From Bacteroides sp. Marseille-P3684 (GTDB lineage Bacteria; Bacteroidota; Bacteroidia; Bacteroidales; Bacteroidaceae), in the NCBI RefSeq assembly GCF_900291465.1, contig NZ_LT985808.1, forward strand, positions 535,703 to 599,702: a stretch of DNA of 64,000 bases, read 5' to 3'. The notes under the pieces were generated by a model, which was given only the letters and a program-made list of their open reading frames with translations, had not been told where the DNA came from and did no database searches. Positions 1-8,601 of the stretch are shown one piece after another; position 1 is the first letter of the stretch; every line of letters starts with the position of its first letter. Made by a program: the position numbers and the translations under genes.

Positions 1-439
1 TGAGCCAGTTGTTCGACAGGTTGCTGGTCACCTCGTCCTCACCGAGTTTGGACACGGCGTAGCCCAGTGACTTCTGTTCACGGGTGATGCCGAGTGCGGT
101 GACTACCGTCTCGTTGAGCATCACCGACGATTCCTGCAACACCACGCGCAGGTTGCCTCGTGCGTCGGCCTTCACCTCCTGGGGGACGAATCCCATGTAG
201 GAGACCTCCAGCACCACATCTTTCCCGTCAACACGCAGGCGGAAGTGCCCGTCGAGGTCGGACACCGTGCCCACATTGCTCCCCTTCACCTTGACTGTCG
301 CACCGATGAGAGGGGTCACGCCGTCGGCTTCGAAGATGCTGCCCGTCAGTTCCCTTTCCTGGGCAGACAGCTGGAACGCCAGCAGGGAGGTTGCGAAGAG
401 CAGTCCTGCCCGGCGGAAGTTGCATTTTGCTTGTTTCAT
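1..439 (-). CDS. SusC/RagA-type TonB-dependent transporter, N-terminal part (runs off window)
   Basis: The reading frame starts at 439 and stays open to the window edge, giving 146 residues. After a signal peptide ending near LSAQ comes a carboxypeptidase-regulatory-like domain (about residues 27-105, with GATVKVKGSNVGTVSDLDG and the VSYMGF strand). The start of the TonB plug region follows (ETVVTALGITREQKSLGYAV). This order is characteristic of SusC/RagA outer-membrane transporters, which import glycans or peptides together with a SusD lipoprotein. The gene starts 33 bp after the phosphoesterase gene on the same strand and may be cotranscribed with it. The substrate cannot be told from this part. 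Confidence 0.9.
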   Translation of the reverse strand, partial: MKQAKCNFRRAGLLFATSLLAFQLSAQERELTGSIFEADGVTPLIGATVKVKGSNVGTVSDLDGHFRLRVDGKDVVLEVSYMGFVPQEVKADARGNLRVVLQESSVMLNETVVTALGITREQKSLGYAVSKLGEDEVTSNLSNNWL

Positions 440-472
440 AGTCTGAGTGTATGTGTTCGTTCGTTTGTACCC

Positions 473-2431
473 TTACTTCATGTCCGTGCTCAGGGCTTTC
501 GGACGTATCATCTGCTCGGTGTAGATGCAGCCGAAGCGGTCGGTCACACGGATGTCGAGCGTGGAGGTGGCGGACGATGCCGTCACCTCGAACATGTGGC
601 CCGTGGCGTCAGTCTCAAAGGACGACGTCGGTGTGGCACCCTTGTCCAGACGCAGTGCCTCGTAGGAGATGAGGTGCAGCGGGTCCTTGACGGAGACGCG
701 GGTCACGGCGAGCGGGACACCGTTCTCGCTCACCTCCACCTTCCAGGCGGGGTCGTAGCCCCAGACGTTGATGAGCACCTTGTTGTCCGTACGGGCGGTA
801 GCGTAGCTGCCGGTATAGCGTGCCAGGTCTTCCTCCGACGCGCCGGGCGCATACTTCGCCGCGGTGATGTGGCACTCGTTGAGGTCATACGTGCGGAACT
901 GGTAGTCGCGTCCTTCACCCGTCCCCTTGTAGTACCACTGACTGTCGGTCCCGTTCTGGTCCCACACGGCATAGCCGGCGGGGGAACCGTCCTTGCAGAT
1001 GTAGTTGTCGGCATAGCCTTCCTTGCCGGTCCACCACCACGTGCCGCAGACGGCAGCCACGTTGTGCTCCATCAGGTTGTCCTTCTCCACGGTGAAGTTG
1101 AGGTGGGTGTGACCCGTGAGCACCTCCACGCGGTCAAAGCGTGCCAGTAGGCTCTGGAGTGCACTGCCGTTGTCGAGCGAGAGCAGGTCCAGCTGACTGC
1201 CGCCCACGATGAGCGGATTGCGGTAGAGGTTGACGTGCATCGCCACGACGATGGGCGTGGACGGGTCGGTGATGTAGGAGAGGTCCTTGCGCAGCCACTC
1301 CATCTGCGGGTCGACGATGACCCCTTCGTAGTTGCGCTCCCCGACAACTCCTTCCGCACCGCCGGTATTGATGTAGCGCACGTTGTCCAGCAGGACGTAG
1401 TGCACGCGGCCGAGGTTGAACGAGTAGTAGGTGGGACAGACATCGTCCTTGAACGGCTGTTCGGCATCCCAGTCGTCTGCCTTGTAGGGGTCGTTGTCGT
1501 GGTTGCCCGGCAAGTGGAAGAGCGGACAGCCGATGCGGTCTGCCTGCGTGAGGCACTGTGCCAGGGCAAAGCTGTTGGAGTACCAGTAGAGGTCCCAGCT
1601 CAGGTCGCCCAGGTCGATGGCGTAAGCGGGTGTGCCGTCGGCAGTCTCTGCGGCAATGGTCGCGTTGATGTCGGTCACGAAGTCGTCATACTGCTTGAGG
1701 TCGTCGTTGCGGTTGGCAAGGTGGAAGTCCGTCACGACAAAGAGCTTGTGGTGGTCGTTGTCCACCCGACGGAGGGCAAAGTCCTGCTGTTCGGATACCC
1801 CGGCAGCTGCCGTCAGCCGCTTGAAGAACTGCGGCTCGTTGCCGTTGCGGCATTCCACCTCGTAGCCCGAGGGGAGGGAGATGAACACATAGCCGTTGCG
1901 CTTCTCCGACGGCAGGTAGTAGATGCCGTCGGCGTCGGTCGATGTCACCTCGAAGCCGTCGGACACCACCACGCCTGCCACGCCCTGTCCGTCGCATGCC
2001 ACCACACCCTTCACGGTCATGCCTTCCCGGTCGGGAACAAGGATGGAAGCGGTGAGGTTGATGCTGAGGCTGCCCAGCTCCAGCCGCTGGTCATCACGCA
2101 GGAGGGCGAGGCGGTAGTCGCCCGAGACAAAGTCGTCGGGCAGGCTGACGGCAAAGCCGGTATCGGAAGTCTCGGCCACGCTGACGATGAACGTACGGTC
2201 GGCGGAAGCAAGCTCCAGCCGGTCTGTGGTGAGGATGCCGTTGCCACGCAGGAAGAGGAGTTCGTCCCGTCCGACACTGACGGAAGAGGGGAGGACAATC
2301 CCTTTCACAGGGATGGAACCGTTGAGGGGATTCATGGAGCCGGAGTCGTTGCCGCAGCCTGCCATGCCCGCACTCACGAGCAGCAGACACAGCCCGAGCC
2401 GTGTCCAGTCAAGAAGTCTTGTTCTCATCAT
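473..2431 (-). CDS. Calcineurin-like metallophosphoesterase lipoprotein
   Basis: A 652-residue protein with a lipoprotein signal (MAGCGN, Cys about residue 26). An N-terminal all-beta region (about 40-130) and a small carboxypeptidase-regulatory-like domain (about 135-190) are followed by the catalytic domain. The metal-binding motifs are in canonical order: VVTDFHLA, DLGDLSWD, LPGNHDND, VVAMHVN and VLTGHTHLN. A C-terminal beta domain follows, as in the Bacteroidales three-part phosphoesterase family. Such proteins hydrolyse phosphomono- or diesters in the periplasm or at the surface; the substrate is unknown. It precedes a SusC-type gene by 33 bp on the same strand, which suggests nutrient scavenging of a phosphorylated compound. 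That role is inference. Confidence 0.88.
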   Translation of the reverse strand: MMRTRLLDWTRLGLCLLLVSAGMAGCGNDSGSMNPLNGSIPVKGIVLPSSVSVGRDELLFLRGNGILTTDRLELASADRTFIVSVAETSDTGFAVSLPDDFVSGDYRLALLRDDQRLELGSLSINLTASILVPDREGMTVKGVVACDGQGVAGVVVSDGFEVTSTDADGIYYLPSEKRNGYVFISLPSGYEVECRNGNEPQFFKRLTAAAGVSEQQDFALRRVDNDHHKLFVVTDFHLANRNDDLKQYDDFVTDINATIAAETADGTPAYAIDLGDLSWDLYWYSNSFALAQCLTQADRIGCPLFHLPGNHDNDPYKADDWDAEQPFKDDVCPTYYSFNLGRVHYVLLDNVRYINTGGAEGVVGERNYEGVIVDPQMEWLRKDLSYITDPSTPIVVAMHVNLYRNPLIVGGSQLDLLSLDNGSALQSLLARFDRVEVLTGHTHLNFTVEKDNLMEHNVAAVCGTWWWTGKEGYADNYICKDGSPAGYAVWDQNGTDSQWYYKGTGEGRDYQFRTYDLNECHITAAKYAPGASEEDLARYTGSYATARTDNKVLINVWGYDPAWKVEVSENGVPLAVTRVSVKDPLHLISYEALRLDKGATPTSSFETDATGHMFEVTASSATSTLDIRVTDRFGCIYTEQMIRPKALSTDMK

Positions 2432-2771
2432 ACTATTCTTTAAAAGGTGTTAGAGTTTCCTGAAAGCATGCGCAAAAGTAGGGTGGGGGTGTGACGGGAC
2501 GATGTCCGGACAGTTACATTTCGGGGACATTCGCGTTACAAACACGGAGCACTCAACAGGGTCCGCTTCCGTCTCCCGGCAGTCGGTTTTCCGCTACGAA
2601 CGCGTCCGCCTGACCCACCCCTGCAGGAACGACAGATGCACCGATTCCTCCGTCCAAGGGACTGACTTCTCGCATAATTCCCATATCATAAACGCACGAA
2701 AGCCCCCGATGCCTCCTCCGCGTGGGAGGAGACGGGCAGGGGCGGAACAATCACCTAATCAATTTACCACT
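2432..2771. other. Intergenic region between divergent phosphoesterase and recombinase genes
   Basis: This holds the phosphoesterase promoter and a small hairpin at 2714-2732 (CTCCTCC, 5-nt loop, GGAGGAG) about 40 bp before the recombinase start. The recombinase frame stays open upstream to 2502, but those residues look unlike any integrase N-terminus, so I treat the stretch as non-coding. No tRNA or attachment-site duplication was seen. Confidence 0.6.
2473..2480 (-). promoter_or_regulatory. Bacteroides-type -7 element for the phosphoesterase gene
   Basis: On the minus strand this reads TACTTTTG, matching TAnnTTTG, 42 bp before the ATG at 2431. No clear -33 TTTG was found at the usual distance. 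Confidence 0.5.
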
Positions 2772-3866
2772 ATGGGAATTACTGTTGAAAAACGGAAGCT
2801 GGCAGGCGGACGCGTGGCGCTCTACCTGAACTTCAGCTTCGGACACAAACGCTGGCGCGAGTCGCTCCACCTGACGCTGGAGGACCCCGTCGACACCGCC
2901 ACACGCAAGCTCAACCGCGAGAAGATGAAGATGGCACTCGCCGTGCGCAGCCGCCGCGAACTGGAGCTCATCACCGAGCGCAGCGGCATCCGCACCACGA
3001 AGGGGAACGCGCACACCGACCTGCGCGACGTCTGTACCGCCTTCATCGCCCAGTACCGGCGCAAGGACATCAAGATGGTGCAGGCTGCCTGTGCACAGCT
3101 CGTCCGCTTCACCGCCAACCGTCCGCTCTACACCTGGCGCATCGACCGGACGTTCTGCCTGAAGTTCTACGACTACCTGCGCGAGCATCTCTCGGGGCAC
3201 ACACCGACGGGCTACTTCAACAAGTTCAAGCAGTGCCTGGACTTCGCCGTGGAGCAGCACTACATGGAGGTCAACCCCGCCGCACACGTCCGCCTCGTGC
3301 AGCAGAACGAGTTCACCAAGGCGGTGCTCACCCAGGACGAGATACGCCGCCTCGCCACCGTGCCCTGCCTGCACGCCGAGGTGAAGCGTGCCTTCCTCTT
3401 CGCCTGCATGACGGGGCTGCGCTGGTGTGACGTCGTGGCTCTGCGGACGGAGAGTGTCGACGAGGCAGGACGCATGCTCCACCTGGTGCAGCAGAAGGTG
3501 GAGGGACACTCCAGCAAGGCGGTCCTCCATCTGGCACTCAACGACTCCGCCCTGGCGCTGCTCCGTGCCCGCCGTCCTGCAACGGACGGACGTCTCTTTG
3601 TCCTCCCCTCGTACTCCTACGCGGGCAGGGTGCTCAAGCGGTGGATGCGCAGTGCGGGCATCGACAAGCACATCACCTTCCACTGTGCCCGCCACTCGTT
3701 CGTGACGAACCTGCTCCTCAACGGGGCGAACATCAAGACGGCGTCCGAACTGGCAGGGCACTCCACCATCCGCCACACGGAGAAGTACATCCACATCGCC
3801 GACGAACTCAAGCGGAAGGCGGTCGACAGCCTGCCTACACTGGAGCTTGACCCGGAGTGGGAGTAG
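2772..3866 (+). CDS. Tyrosine site-specific recombinase (candidate DNA invertase)
   Basis: A 364-residue protein starting MGITVEKRKLAGG. It has an arm-type DNA-binding domain (about 1-75), a SAM-like core-binding domain (about 100-190) and a C-terminal catalytic domain. The catalytic residues are all visible: Arg in TGLRWCD, a beta-hairpin Lys in QQKVEGHSSKAV, the HxxR pair in HCARHS, His in LAGHS, and the nucleophile Tyr in EKYIHI. Bacteroidales use proteins of this type both for element integration and for inverting promoters or surface-gene segments. It ends 86 bp before one arm of an inverted repeat bounding a segment that splits a regulator gene, so it is the obvious candidate to catalyse that inversion. 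No phage or conjugation genes are nearby. The upstream in-frame extension was rejected because it lacks family resemblance. Confidence 0.9.
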   Translation: MGITVEKRKLAGGRVALYLNFSFGHKRWRESLHLTLEDPVDTATRKLNREKMKMALAVRSRRELELITERSGIRTTKGNAHTDLRDVCTAFIAQYRRKDIKMVQAACAQLVRFTANRPLYTWRIDRTFCLKFYDYLREHLSGHTPTGYFNKFKQCLDFAVEQHYMEVNPAAHVRLVQQNEFTKAVLTQDEIRRLATVPCLHAEVKRAFLFACMTGLRWCDVVALRTESVDEAGRMLHLVQQKVEGHSSKAVLHLALNDSALALLRARRPATDGRLFVLPSYSYAGRVLKRWMRSAGIDKHITFHCARHSFVTNLLLNGANIKTASELAGHSTIRHTEKYIHIADELKRKAVDSLPTLELDPEWE

Positions 3867-3948
3867 CAGGTCCGGTCACCGGATGGTCACCTGCCCCGAC
3901 GTTGCGGCAGTCCATCCTGCTCACCGGTAAAGGGTTCTCCGAAGGGGT

Positions 3949-4287
3949 GTGGTAGTGGGTACGAATACTACCTATCTGTCAAACGCCGTCAATCAAATCT
4001 TCGGATGTAACCTTAAATCACTCCTCAACTGGTACCGGGTGCAGTATGCCAAGCGGATGTTGACGTGTTACACGTACAAGCTCAAGGACATCCCCTTCAT
4101 CTGCGGATTTTCGTCAAAGAGCACCTTCTACGTCGCCTTCCGCAAATATGAGGGTATCACGCCTTACCAGTATGTCCTGGAGCGTCGCCCCGACAGATTG
4201 GAGGAGTTGGAAGAAGTGTCCGACGGACGGACCTCGAAGAGCACAGCACAGCCGGGACTCCCATCCTCACAGTACGCTCACACCTGA
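3949..4287 (+). pseudogene. C-terminal half of an inversion-split AraC-type regulator
   Basis: The open frame after a TAA at 3928 has its first possible start at GTG 3949. It reads VVVGTNTTYLSNAVNQ, entering mid-way through the first helix-turn-helix of an AraC DNA-binding domain, then continues normally (NWYRVQYAKRML, second HTH with IPFICGFSSKSTFYVAFRKY and ITPYQYV). The missing N-terminal half lies on the opposite strand at 9045-9251. The two halves share the 11 bases TAGTGGGTACG and join in the same reading frame to give SSIVGTNTTYLS, a textbook AraC sequence. The piece is therefore one end of an invertible or inverted segment, not a decayed gene. As it stands it is probably not expressed as a functional protein. 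Confidence 0.88.
3953..3963 (+). repeat. Left inverted repeat of the invertible segment
   Basis: TAGTGGGTACG, lying inside the HTH codons of the split regulator (V-G-T). It matches the complement of 9075-9085 exactly; the flanking bases differ on both sides. Confidence 0.8.
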
Positions 4288-4372
4288 CTCTGACAATCCG
4301 GGCAACCGGCAATTCCCTCAGCCGGTAGCAACCACGAATAAGTAAGAATGAGAACTAAATTAATTGTTAAAT

Positions 4373-4386
4373 CTTTAAATTTAAAG
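4373..4386. promoter_or_regulatory. 14-bp perfect palindrome in the lipoprotein 5' region
   Basis: CTTTAAATTTAAAG, ending 11 bp before the ATG at 4398, in a very AT-rich leader (4345-4397) that contrasts with the GC-rich surroundings. It could be an operator, or simply an AT-rich unstructured leader favouring translation. There is no clear TAnnTTTG element in the 110 bp before the gene, so the promoter may lie further upstream. Confidence 0.4.
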
Positions 4387-4397
4387 TTTTAGTTATT

Positions 4398-7300
4398 ATG
4401 AACAAAAAGTTTATGAATGCACTCCTGTTCAGCGCAGCCTTGCTCTCAGCAGGGGTGGTTACGTCATGTAAAGACTACGATGACGACATTGATGAGCTTC
4501 GCGAGCTGATCAACCAAAACGCGACTCTCGGTGAGACTTTACAGACGCAACTGAACACATTGCAGTCAGCCGCACAAGCTGCTCAGACAACAGCAGACCA
4601 AGCTGTGGCCGATGCAAAGACTGCCGCTGATGCTGCTGCCAAAGCACAGGCTGCTGCAGATGCCGCACAGAGCCGTGGTGATGAAGCCGCTGCTGCTGCC
4701 GCTACTGCACAGGCTGAGGCTGAACAGGCTAAAGCTGATGCTGCTGCTGCATTGGCCGCTGCAGAGCAGGCTAAAGCTGATGCCATCGCTGCTGCTGCCG
4801 CTGACTTGGAAGCTTACAAAGCTGAAGTAGAAGGTCTGTTGGCTAACAAGGCTGACGTTTCTGCTGTGACTACTTTGAAAGGACAGCTCGATGCACTGGG
4901 TAGTGAATTGGAAGGTGAATTGGCTGAGCTTGTCGGACGCATCGAAGGTATCGAAACCGGATTGGCAGACGAAATCACTTCTGCACTGGATGTACGCATC
5001 ACCAGCAACACCAACGAGATTAGAAACATCAAAGACCTCTTGGCTACCTTGACTGCCGGTGCTACTGATTTGGAAGTACAAAAAGCTACGTTGGAGCAAT
5101 ATGCTAACTTGCTATCTGAGAACGGTTTGCAAGCTGACATCACTGAACTCAATCAGGATATTTTAGCTGTTAACGAGCGCATCGACGGTACGGTTGCTGA
5201 CATCAACACGTTGAAGACTGATGTTGCAACTAATAAAACCGACATCGCTACTGCCAAAGCTGACATTAACACGTTGAAGGGTGACGTTGCCGATATTCGT
5301 ACGGATATCAACAGAATCGACAACAACCTGTCTCAACTCCACATCTTGGTTACTGCCCGTCTGAACAGCATCACGTTTGCTCCGGACTACATTGTTGACG
5401 GTGTAGAGGCTATCGTATTCAACTCTTTGGAATACGGTGATATGAAAAACGTTGCTGAAGACACGGATGTGAAGGATGCCAAACTTGACATCGACTTCTC
5501 TACAGCTTCTTTGGCTAAAGCACGTTATCACTTCAATCCTGCCAGCTTCGACTTCGAGAAGAATGCTACTTATCAATATATCGACCGTCAGGCAGAAGTT
5601 ATCACTACTCGTGCTAATGTTGCCGCAACAAAATTGCTTGAAATTGAAGGTACTCCTGTTGCTAACGTAGAAAAGGGTACGGTAGACTTCAGCCTCCGTC
5701 GTCTGAATACGACCGAGAATAGCGACGATAACGGCGACAAGGTTAACCTCGTTGCATTGCAGGCTACGCTGCAAGGTAAGGCCATCGATGAAGGGGAGAC
5801 CGGTGCTGTCGTAACTTCTCCGTATGTTCGCGTATATGATGATATTGTGACTCAAGGTGATCTCTTCATCTCTGACAACAAGAACAAGGATATGGAGACT
5901 CGTGGCGATGCCGCTCACTTCCCGACTACTGTATCAGGTGCTCAGGAGGATGCTGTTCGTTACGAAGTAATCTATGACAAGGAATTCAACTTGAAAGAGC
6001 TTATTGCTACTTGTCTGAACGAAAAAGAAGAGGATGCAACCAAGCACACTGCATTTGATACGGATGCTTACAAGTTGAGCTATCGTTTCGCTGTTGCTAC
6101 TACTGAGTATAACATCCCGACAGATGCTACCATCACGAACCAACAGACTGTCATCGAATGTACCGATGAAGAAGCTGGTTTGTACAAGGTTTCTGACGAA
6201 ATCAAGCGTGAAGCTATCGGTCGTACCCCGATTCTCCGCGTAGAATTGGTTGACGAGGCTGGTCGCGTTGTTCGTCGTGGTTTCGTTAAGGTAAAGGTTG
6301 TTGCTGAAAAGGCTGCTGACTACGTTGCCGGTATTGTTAAAGACCTGACTTACGATTGCGAAAATACTCAGACTACCTTCGAACTTGACGAAGAGTGGAT
6401 GCGTGAAAACGTTTACCGTCAGATCGAGTCTTCTAGAGGCGATGTTTCCTTGAGCCACGAAGAGTTCTGGAACATGTATGAATTCGATCATGCAAATGTT
6501 ACGAAGGACGGCGAACCTACCTCTGGTATGACTCCTGATGTAGTTGACGGTTCTGCAAGTGCAGGTGTTGCTACGAAGAAGGTTGTTTGGAACATCGTCC
6601 ACCGTAACCTCGGTGAAATCAGCGAAGAAGGTTCTGTATTCATCGGTTCTGTAACCTTGAAGAACAAGCTTGCTGCTTCTGAATTCCCCGAATATATCAC
6701 ATTGAACATCACTGTAAATGTGACTCTGCCGGCATTGAATCCTGAATTCACCATCAATAAGGTTTACTGGAACGAGACCCAGACTGCATTCGTATCGAAT
6801 GTAAACCGTCCTGCCAGCGAAACCGACTATGCTAGCAACTGTCAGTTCCAGACCAAACTTTCTGATGCATTTGCAACTGTGAAGTTTGACGAGAAACTGC
6901 CTAAGTGCCACGCTGAATACTTCCGCTTGGCTGGTATCTACAACGGTGAGGAGAAGATGACCACCGGTGGTGTTGAAATCGAAGGCAACACGGCTGCTGA
7001 CCAAATCATTACGCTTGACAAGGACAACGAAGCCATCAAGGCAGCCCTCAACAGCGAAGAAGGTTTGAGCGCAGTTGTTGAATACGTAGTTCAATTCGAA
7101 AGCGGCGACGTTGTAGTTGCTAACACCTTCAACGTTGAGTTCGTAACTCCGGTTAGCTTGAACATGCCTGTTGGCAAGACTGTAATGGATGCCAAGACGG
7201 GTGGTGACGTGGTTGACTTCGGCGGTTACCAGATGTTGACCGACTGGAGAGGTTACACCATCACTGCTCCTGAAACTACTACGGAACTCGTTCAATGGGG

Positions 7301-8132
7301 CTTCTGGGCACACAACCGCAGCGCTCACAAGACTACTGTAATCCCGGGCTGGGAAGAAACTATCAGACCTGCTTACTGGGATATCCAGACTGAACCGGTT
7401 GAAATCCTCACGGGTGAAAAGGTTTATGGTGGTAACGTTAAGGTTTCTTACACTTGGGTATTGAAAAGCTATATAGGCATACCTCTTGATAAGAAAGTTG
7501 TTGTGAAGAACTATGAAGTAGAGGGCTATGATAGCGAAGCCGCTGTACAACAAGCCTTGAATGCATTGGTAACCGAAGGCATGTATTCTACACGACCTGA
7601 TGGTGATTGGTTTGGTATACCATATGAACTCGCTGGACACTATTGTGATGCCTACAACTATACAAGCGAAATTGTAGCTACTACAACTACAATTCAGACA
7701 ATCAAGTCTATCAAGTACTATCCGGCAATCACGAAGTCTCACGCTCCTAAGGTCATCGTAGAAAAGGCTCACACAGCTGTGAAACCGAACTACGAAGGCA
7801 AGGCTGGTGATATCGTAGGCTGCTGGCAGTGGATCGCCAAGGAAAATACTCAGGTAGTAACCTCTTACGGTGCATACTGGGACTTCTACGGTGTATTCGG
7901 CGACTTGAAGCTTGATACTGCAAACGCAACTACCGACCTCGACTACAATGGTGGCAAACTTCCGTCAACTGTAACATTGACTCAAGTAGGCAACACCGTT
8001 AAGTACGAGAACGTAGGTACTCCGGTTGGTTACAGCTATAAGATCAACATCCCGGCTTCTATCGAATACGGATGGGGTGTAGCTGAAACTACTTTGACTA
8101 TCACAGTCAATCCCGCAGGTGCTGGTGAATAA
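4398..8132 (+). CDS. Large coiled-coil surface lipoprotein, S-layer-like
   Basis: 1244 residues. The signal peptide ends in a lipobox (GVVTSCKDYDDDID, Cys about residue 24). Next comes an Ala/Lys/Asp-rich heptad region (about 35-330), with repeats such as AEAEQAKADAAAA and then DINTLKxDVA-type motifs, predicted to form a long coiled coil. The remaining 900 residues look beta-rich and contain no catalytic motif I know. The MNKKFMNALLFSAALLSAG...SCKDYDDDID start resembles the abundant, phase-variable S-layer glycoproteins of Parabacteroides; this is from memory of the family. Base composition is clearly lower in GC than its neighbours, with many T-ending codons (GCT, GTT, GGT, ACT), as in very highly expressed genes. 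It is the cargo of the segment between the two halves of the AraC gene. Exact function unknown. Confidence 0.8.
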   Translation: MNKKFMNALLFSAALLSAGVVTSCKDYDDDIDELRELINQNATLGETLQTQLNTLQSAAQAAQTTADQAVADAKTAADAAAKAQAAADAAQSRGDEAAAAAATAQAEAEQAKADAAAALAAAEQAKADAIAAAAADLEAYKAEVEGLLANKADVSAVTTLKGQLDALGSELEGELAELVGRIEGIETGLADEITSALDVRITSNTNEIRNIKDLLATLTAGATDLEVQKATLEQYANLLSENGLQADITELNQDILAVNERIDGTVADINTLKTDVATNKTDIATAKADINTLKGDVADIRTDINRIDNNLSQLHILVTARLNSITFAPDYIVDGVEAIVFNSLEYGDMKNVAEDTDVKDAKLDIDFSTASLAKARYHFNPASFDFEKNATYQYIDRQAEVITTRANVAATKLLEIEGTPVANVEKGTVDFSLRRLNTTENSDDNGDKVNLVALQATLQGKAIDEGETGAVVTSPYVRVYDDIVTQGDLFISDNKNKDMETRGDAAHFPTTVSGAQEDAVRYEVIYDKEFNLKELIATCLNEKEEDATKHTAFDTDAYKLSYRFAVATTEYNIPTDATITNQQTVIECTDEEAGLYKVSDEIKREAIGRTPILRVELVDEAGRVVRRGFVKVKVVAEKAADYVAGIVKDLTYDCENTQTTFELDEEWMRENVYRQIESSRGDVSLSHEEFWNMYEFDHANVTKDGEPTSGMTPDVVDGSASAGVATKKVVWNIVHRNLGEISEEGSVFIGSVTLKNKLAASEFPEYITLNITVNVTLPALNPEFTINKVYWNETQTAFVSNVNRPASETDYASNCQFQTKLSDAFATVKFDEKLPKCHAEYFRLAGIYNGEEKMTTGGVEIEGNTAADQIITLDKDNEAIKAALNSEEGLSAVVEYVVQFESGDVVVANTFNVEFVTPVSLNMPVGKTVMDAKTGGDVVDFGGYQMLTDWRGYTITAPETTTELVQWGFWAHNRSAHKTTVIPGWEETIRPAYWDIQTEPVEILTGEKVYGGNVKVSYTWVLKSYIGIPLDKKVVVKNYEVEGYDSEAAVQQALNALVTEGMYSTRPDGDWFGIPYELAGHYCDAYNYTSEIVATTTTIQTIKSIKYYPAITKSHAPKVIVEKAHTAVKPNYEGKAGDIVGCWQWIAKENTQVVTSYGAYWDFYGVFGDLKLDTANATTDLDYNGGKLPSTVTLTQVGNTVKYENVGTPVGYSYKINIPASIEYGWGVAETTLTITVNPAGAGE

Positions 8133-8161
8133 GTTCTAAACTTATTCTGACTATTCATACG

Positions 8162-8194
8162 AAGGGCGATTCCCGCAAGGGGGTCGCCCTTTGT
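8162..8194 (+). terminator. Terminator of the lipoprotein gene
   Basis: AAGGGCGA at 8162-8169 pairs with TCGCCCTT at 8184-8191 around a 14-nt loop, 30 bp after the stop codon, followed by a weak T run. Confidence 0.7.
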
Positions 8195-8223
8195 CCGTAG
8201 TGTCAAAATGTCAAAGTGTCAAA

Positions 8224-8298
8224 CGAATCGCCCGAGAAGGGCCTTCCTTGCACCAAAATACGAGTTGGTGACCGGGAAGGGCCTTCTCGGGCGATTCG
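8224..8298. repeat. Long near-perfect hairpin with 24-bp arms
   Basis: Arms 8224-8247 and 8275-8298 are reverse complements with a single mismatch. Inside the 27-bp spacer, CACCAA and TTGGTG pair again, so the whole 75 bp can fold as one hairpin. Each arm also holds the odd palindrome GAAGGGCCTTC, whose central base causes the one mismatch. The outer GGGCGATTC word also occurs in the adjacent terminator at 8164. There is no T run, so it is unlikely to be a simple terminator. It could be an RNA-stabilising 3' structure or a REP-like element. Confidence 0.75.
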
Positions 8299-8499
8299 CT
8301 AAATACACATTGTCGCCGATAGCGGCTGTTTTGTTTCGTTGTGTCCACCCAGAAGCGTGCGTGGTGTGCAAACAGGCAAGGTATAGGAGTAAAAGATGTG
8401 CCATCTAATAGTTTGAAAATTGATGCGTCCGCAGACCTTCTGGAGAGCCAATGTCATTATTTTGGAATTGGTTTTCCATATTCTTTACATCGAATCGCG

Positions 8500-8601
8500 A
8501 AACAATATTGTTTGAGTCGTGAAACAATATTGTTTGACGAAGCAAACACAAGTGTTTGACGGGTGAAACAATATTGTTTGGAGCGTCAAAGAGAAGCGTT
8601 T
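8500..8601. repeat. Tandem palindrome array, 22-bp period, 5 units
   Basis: Units begin at 8500, 8522, 8544, 8566 and 8588, exactly 22 bp apart. Units 1, 2 and 4 are the perfect palindrome AAACAATATTGTTT. Unit 3 is AAACACAAGTGTTT (6-bp arms around AA). Unit 5, AAAGAGAAGCGTTT, is degenerate. The 8-bp spacers differ (gagtcgtg, gacgaagc, gacgggtg, ggagcgtc). The period is not a multiple of three, so it is not coding. The architecture matches the larger array at 53725-54068. Confidence 0.85.

Noticed and set aside
1235-2443. Plus-strand open frame opposite the phosphoesterase
   Set aside because: A shadow of the GC-rich third positions of the sense gene, which has all catalytic motifs.
2502-2771. 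N-terminal extension of the recombinase
   Set aside because: The frame is open but its residues show no integrase similarity and the family N-terminus begins at the ATG at 2772.
2772-3866. Integrase of an integrated phage or conjugative element
   Set aside because: No phage, relaxase or Tra genes, tRNA target or direct-repeat attachment sites in the vicinity.
3949-4287. Independent short AraC regulator
   Set aside because: The first HTH helix is incomplete and the missing part is found in frame across the 11-bp inverted repeat at 9075-9085.
5934-7772. Long minus-strand open frame (612 codons) opposite the lipoprotein gene
   Set aside because: Its residue pattern is the mirror of the biased codon use in the sense gene; no motif, signal peptide or start context supports it.
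8224-8298. Small invertible promoter
   Set aside because: Only 27 bp between arms and no promoter motif; the structure is a hairpin.
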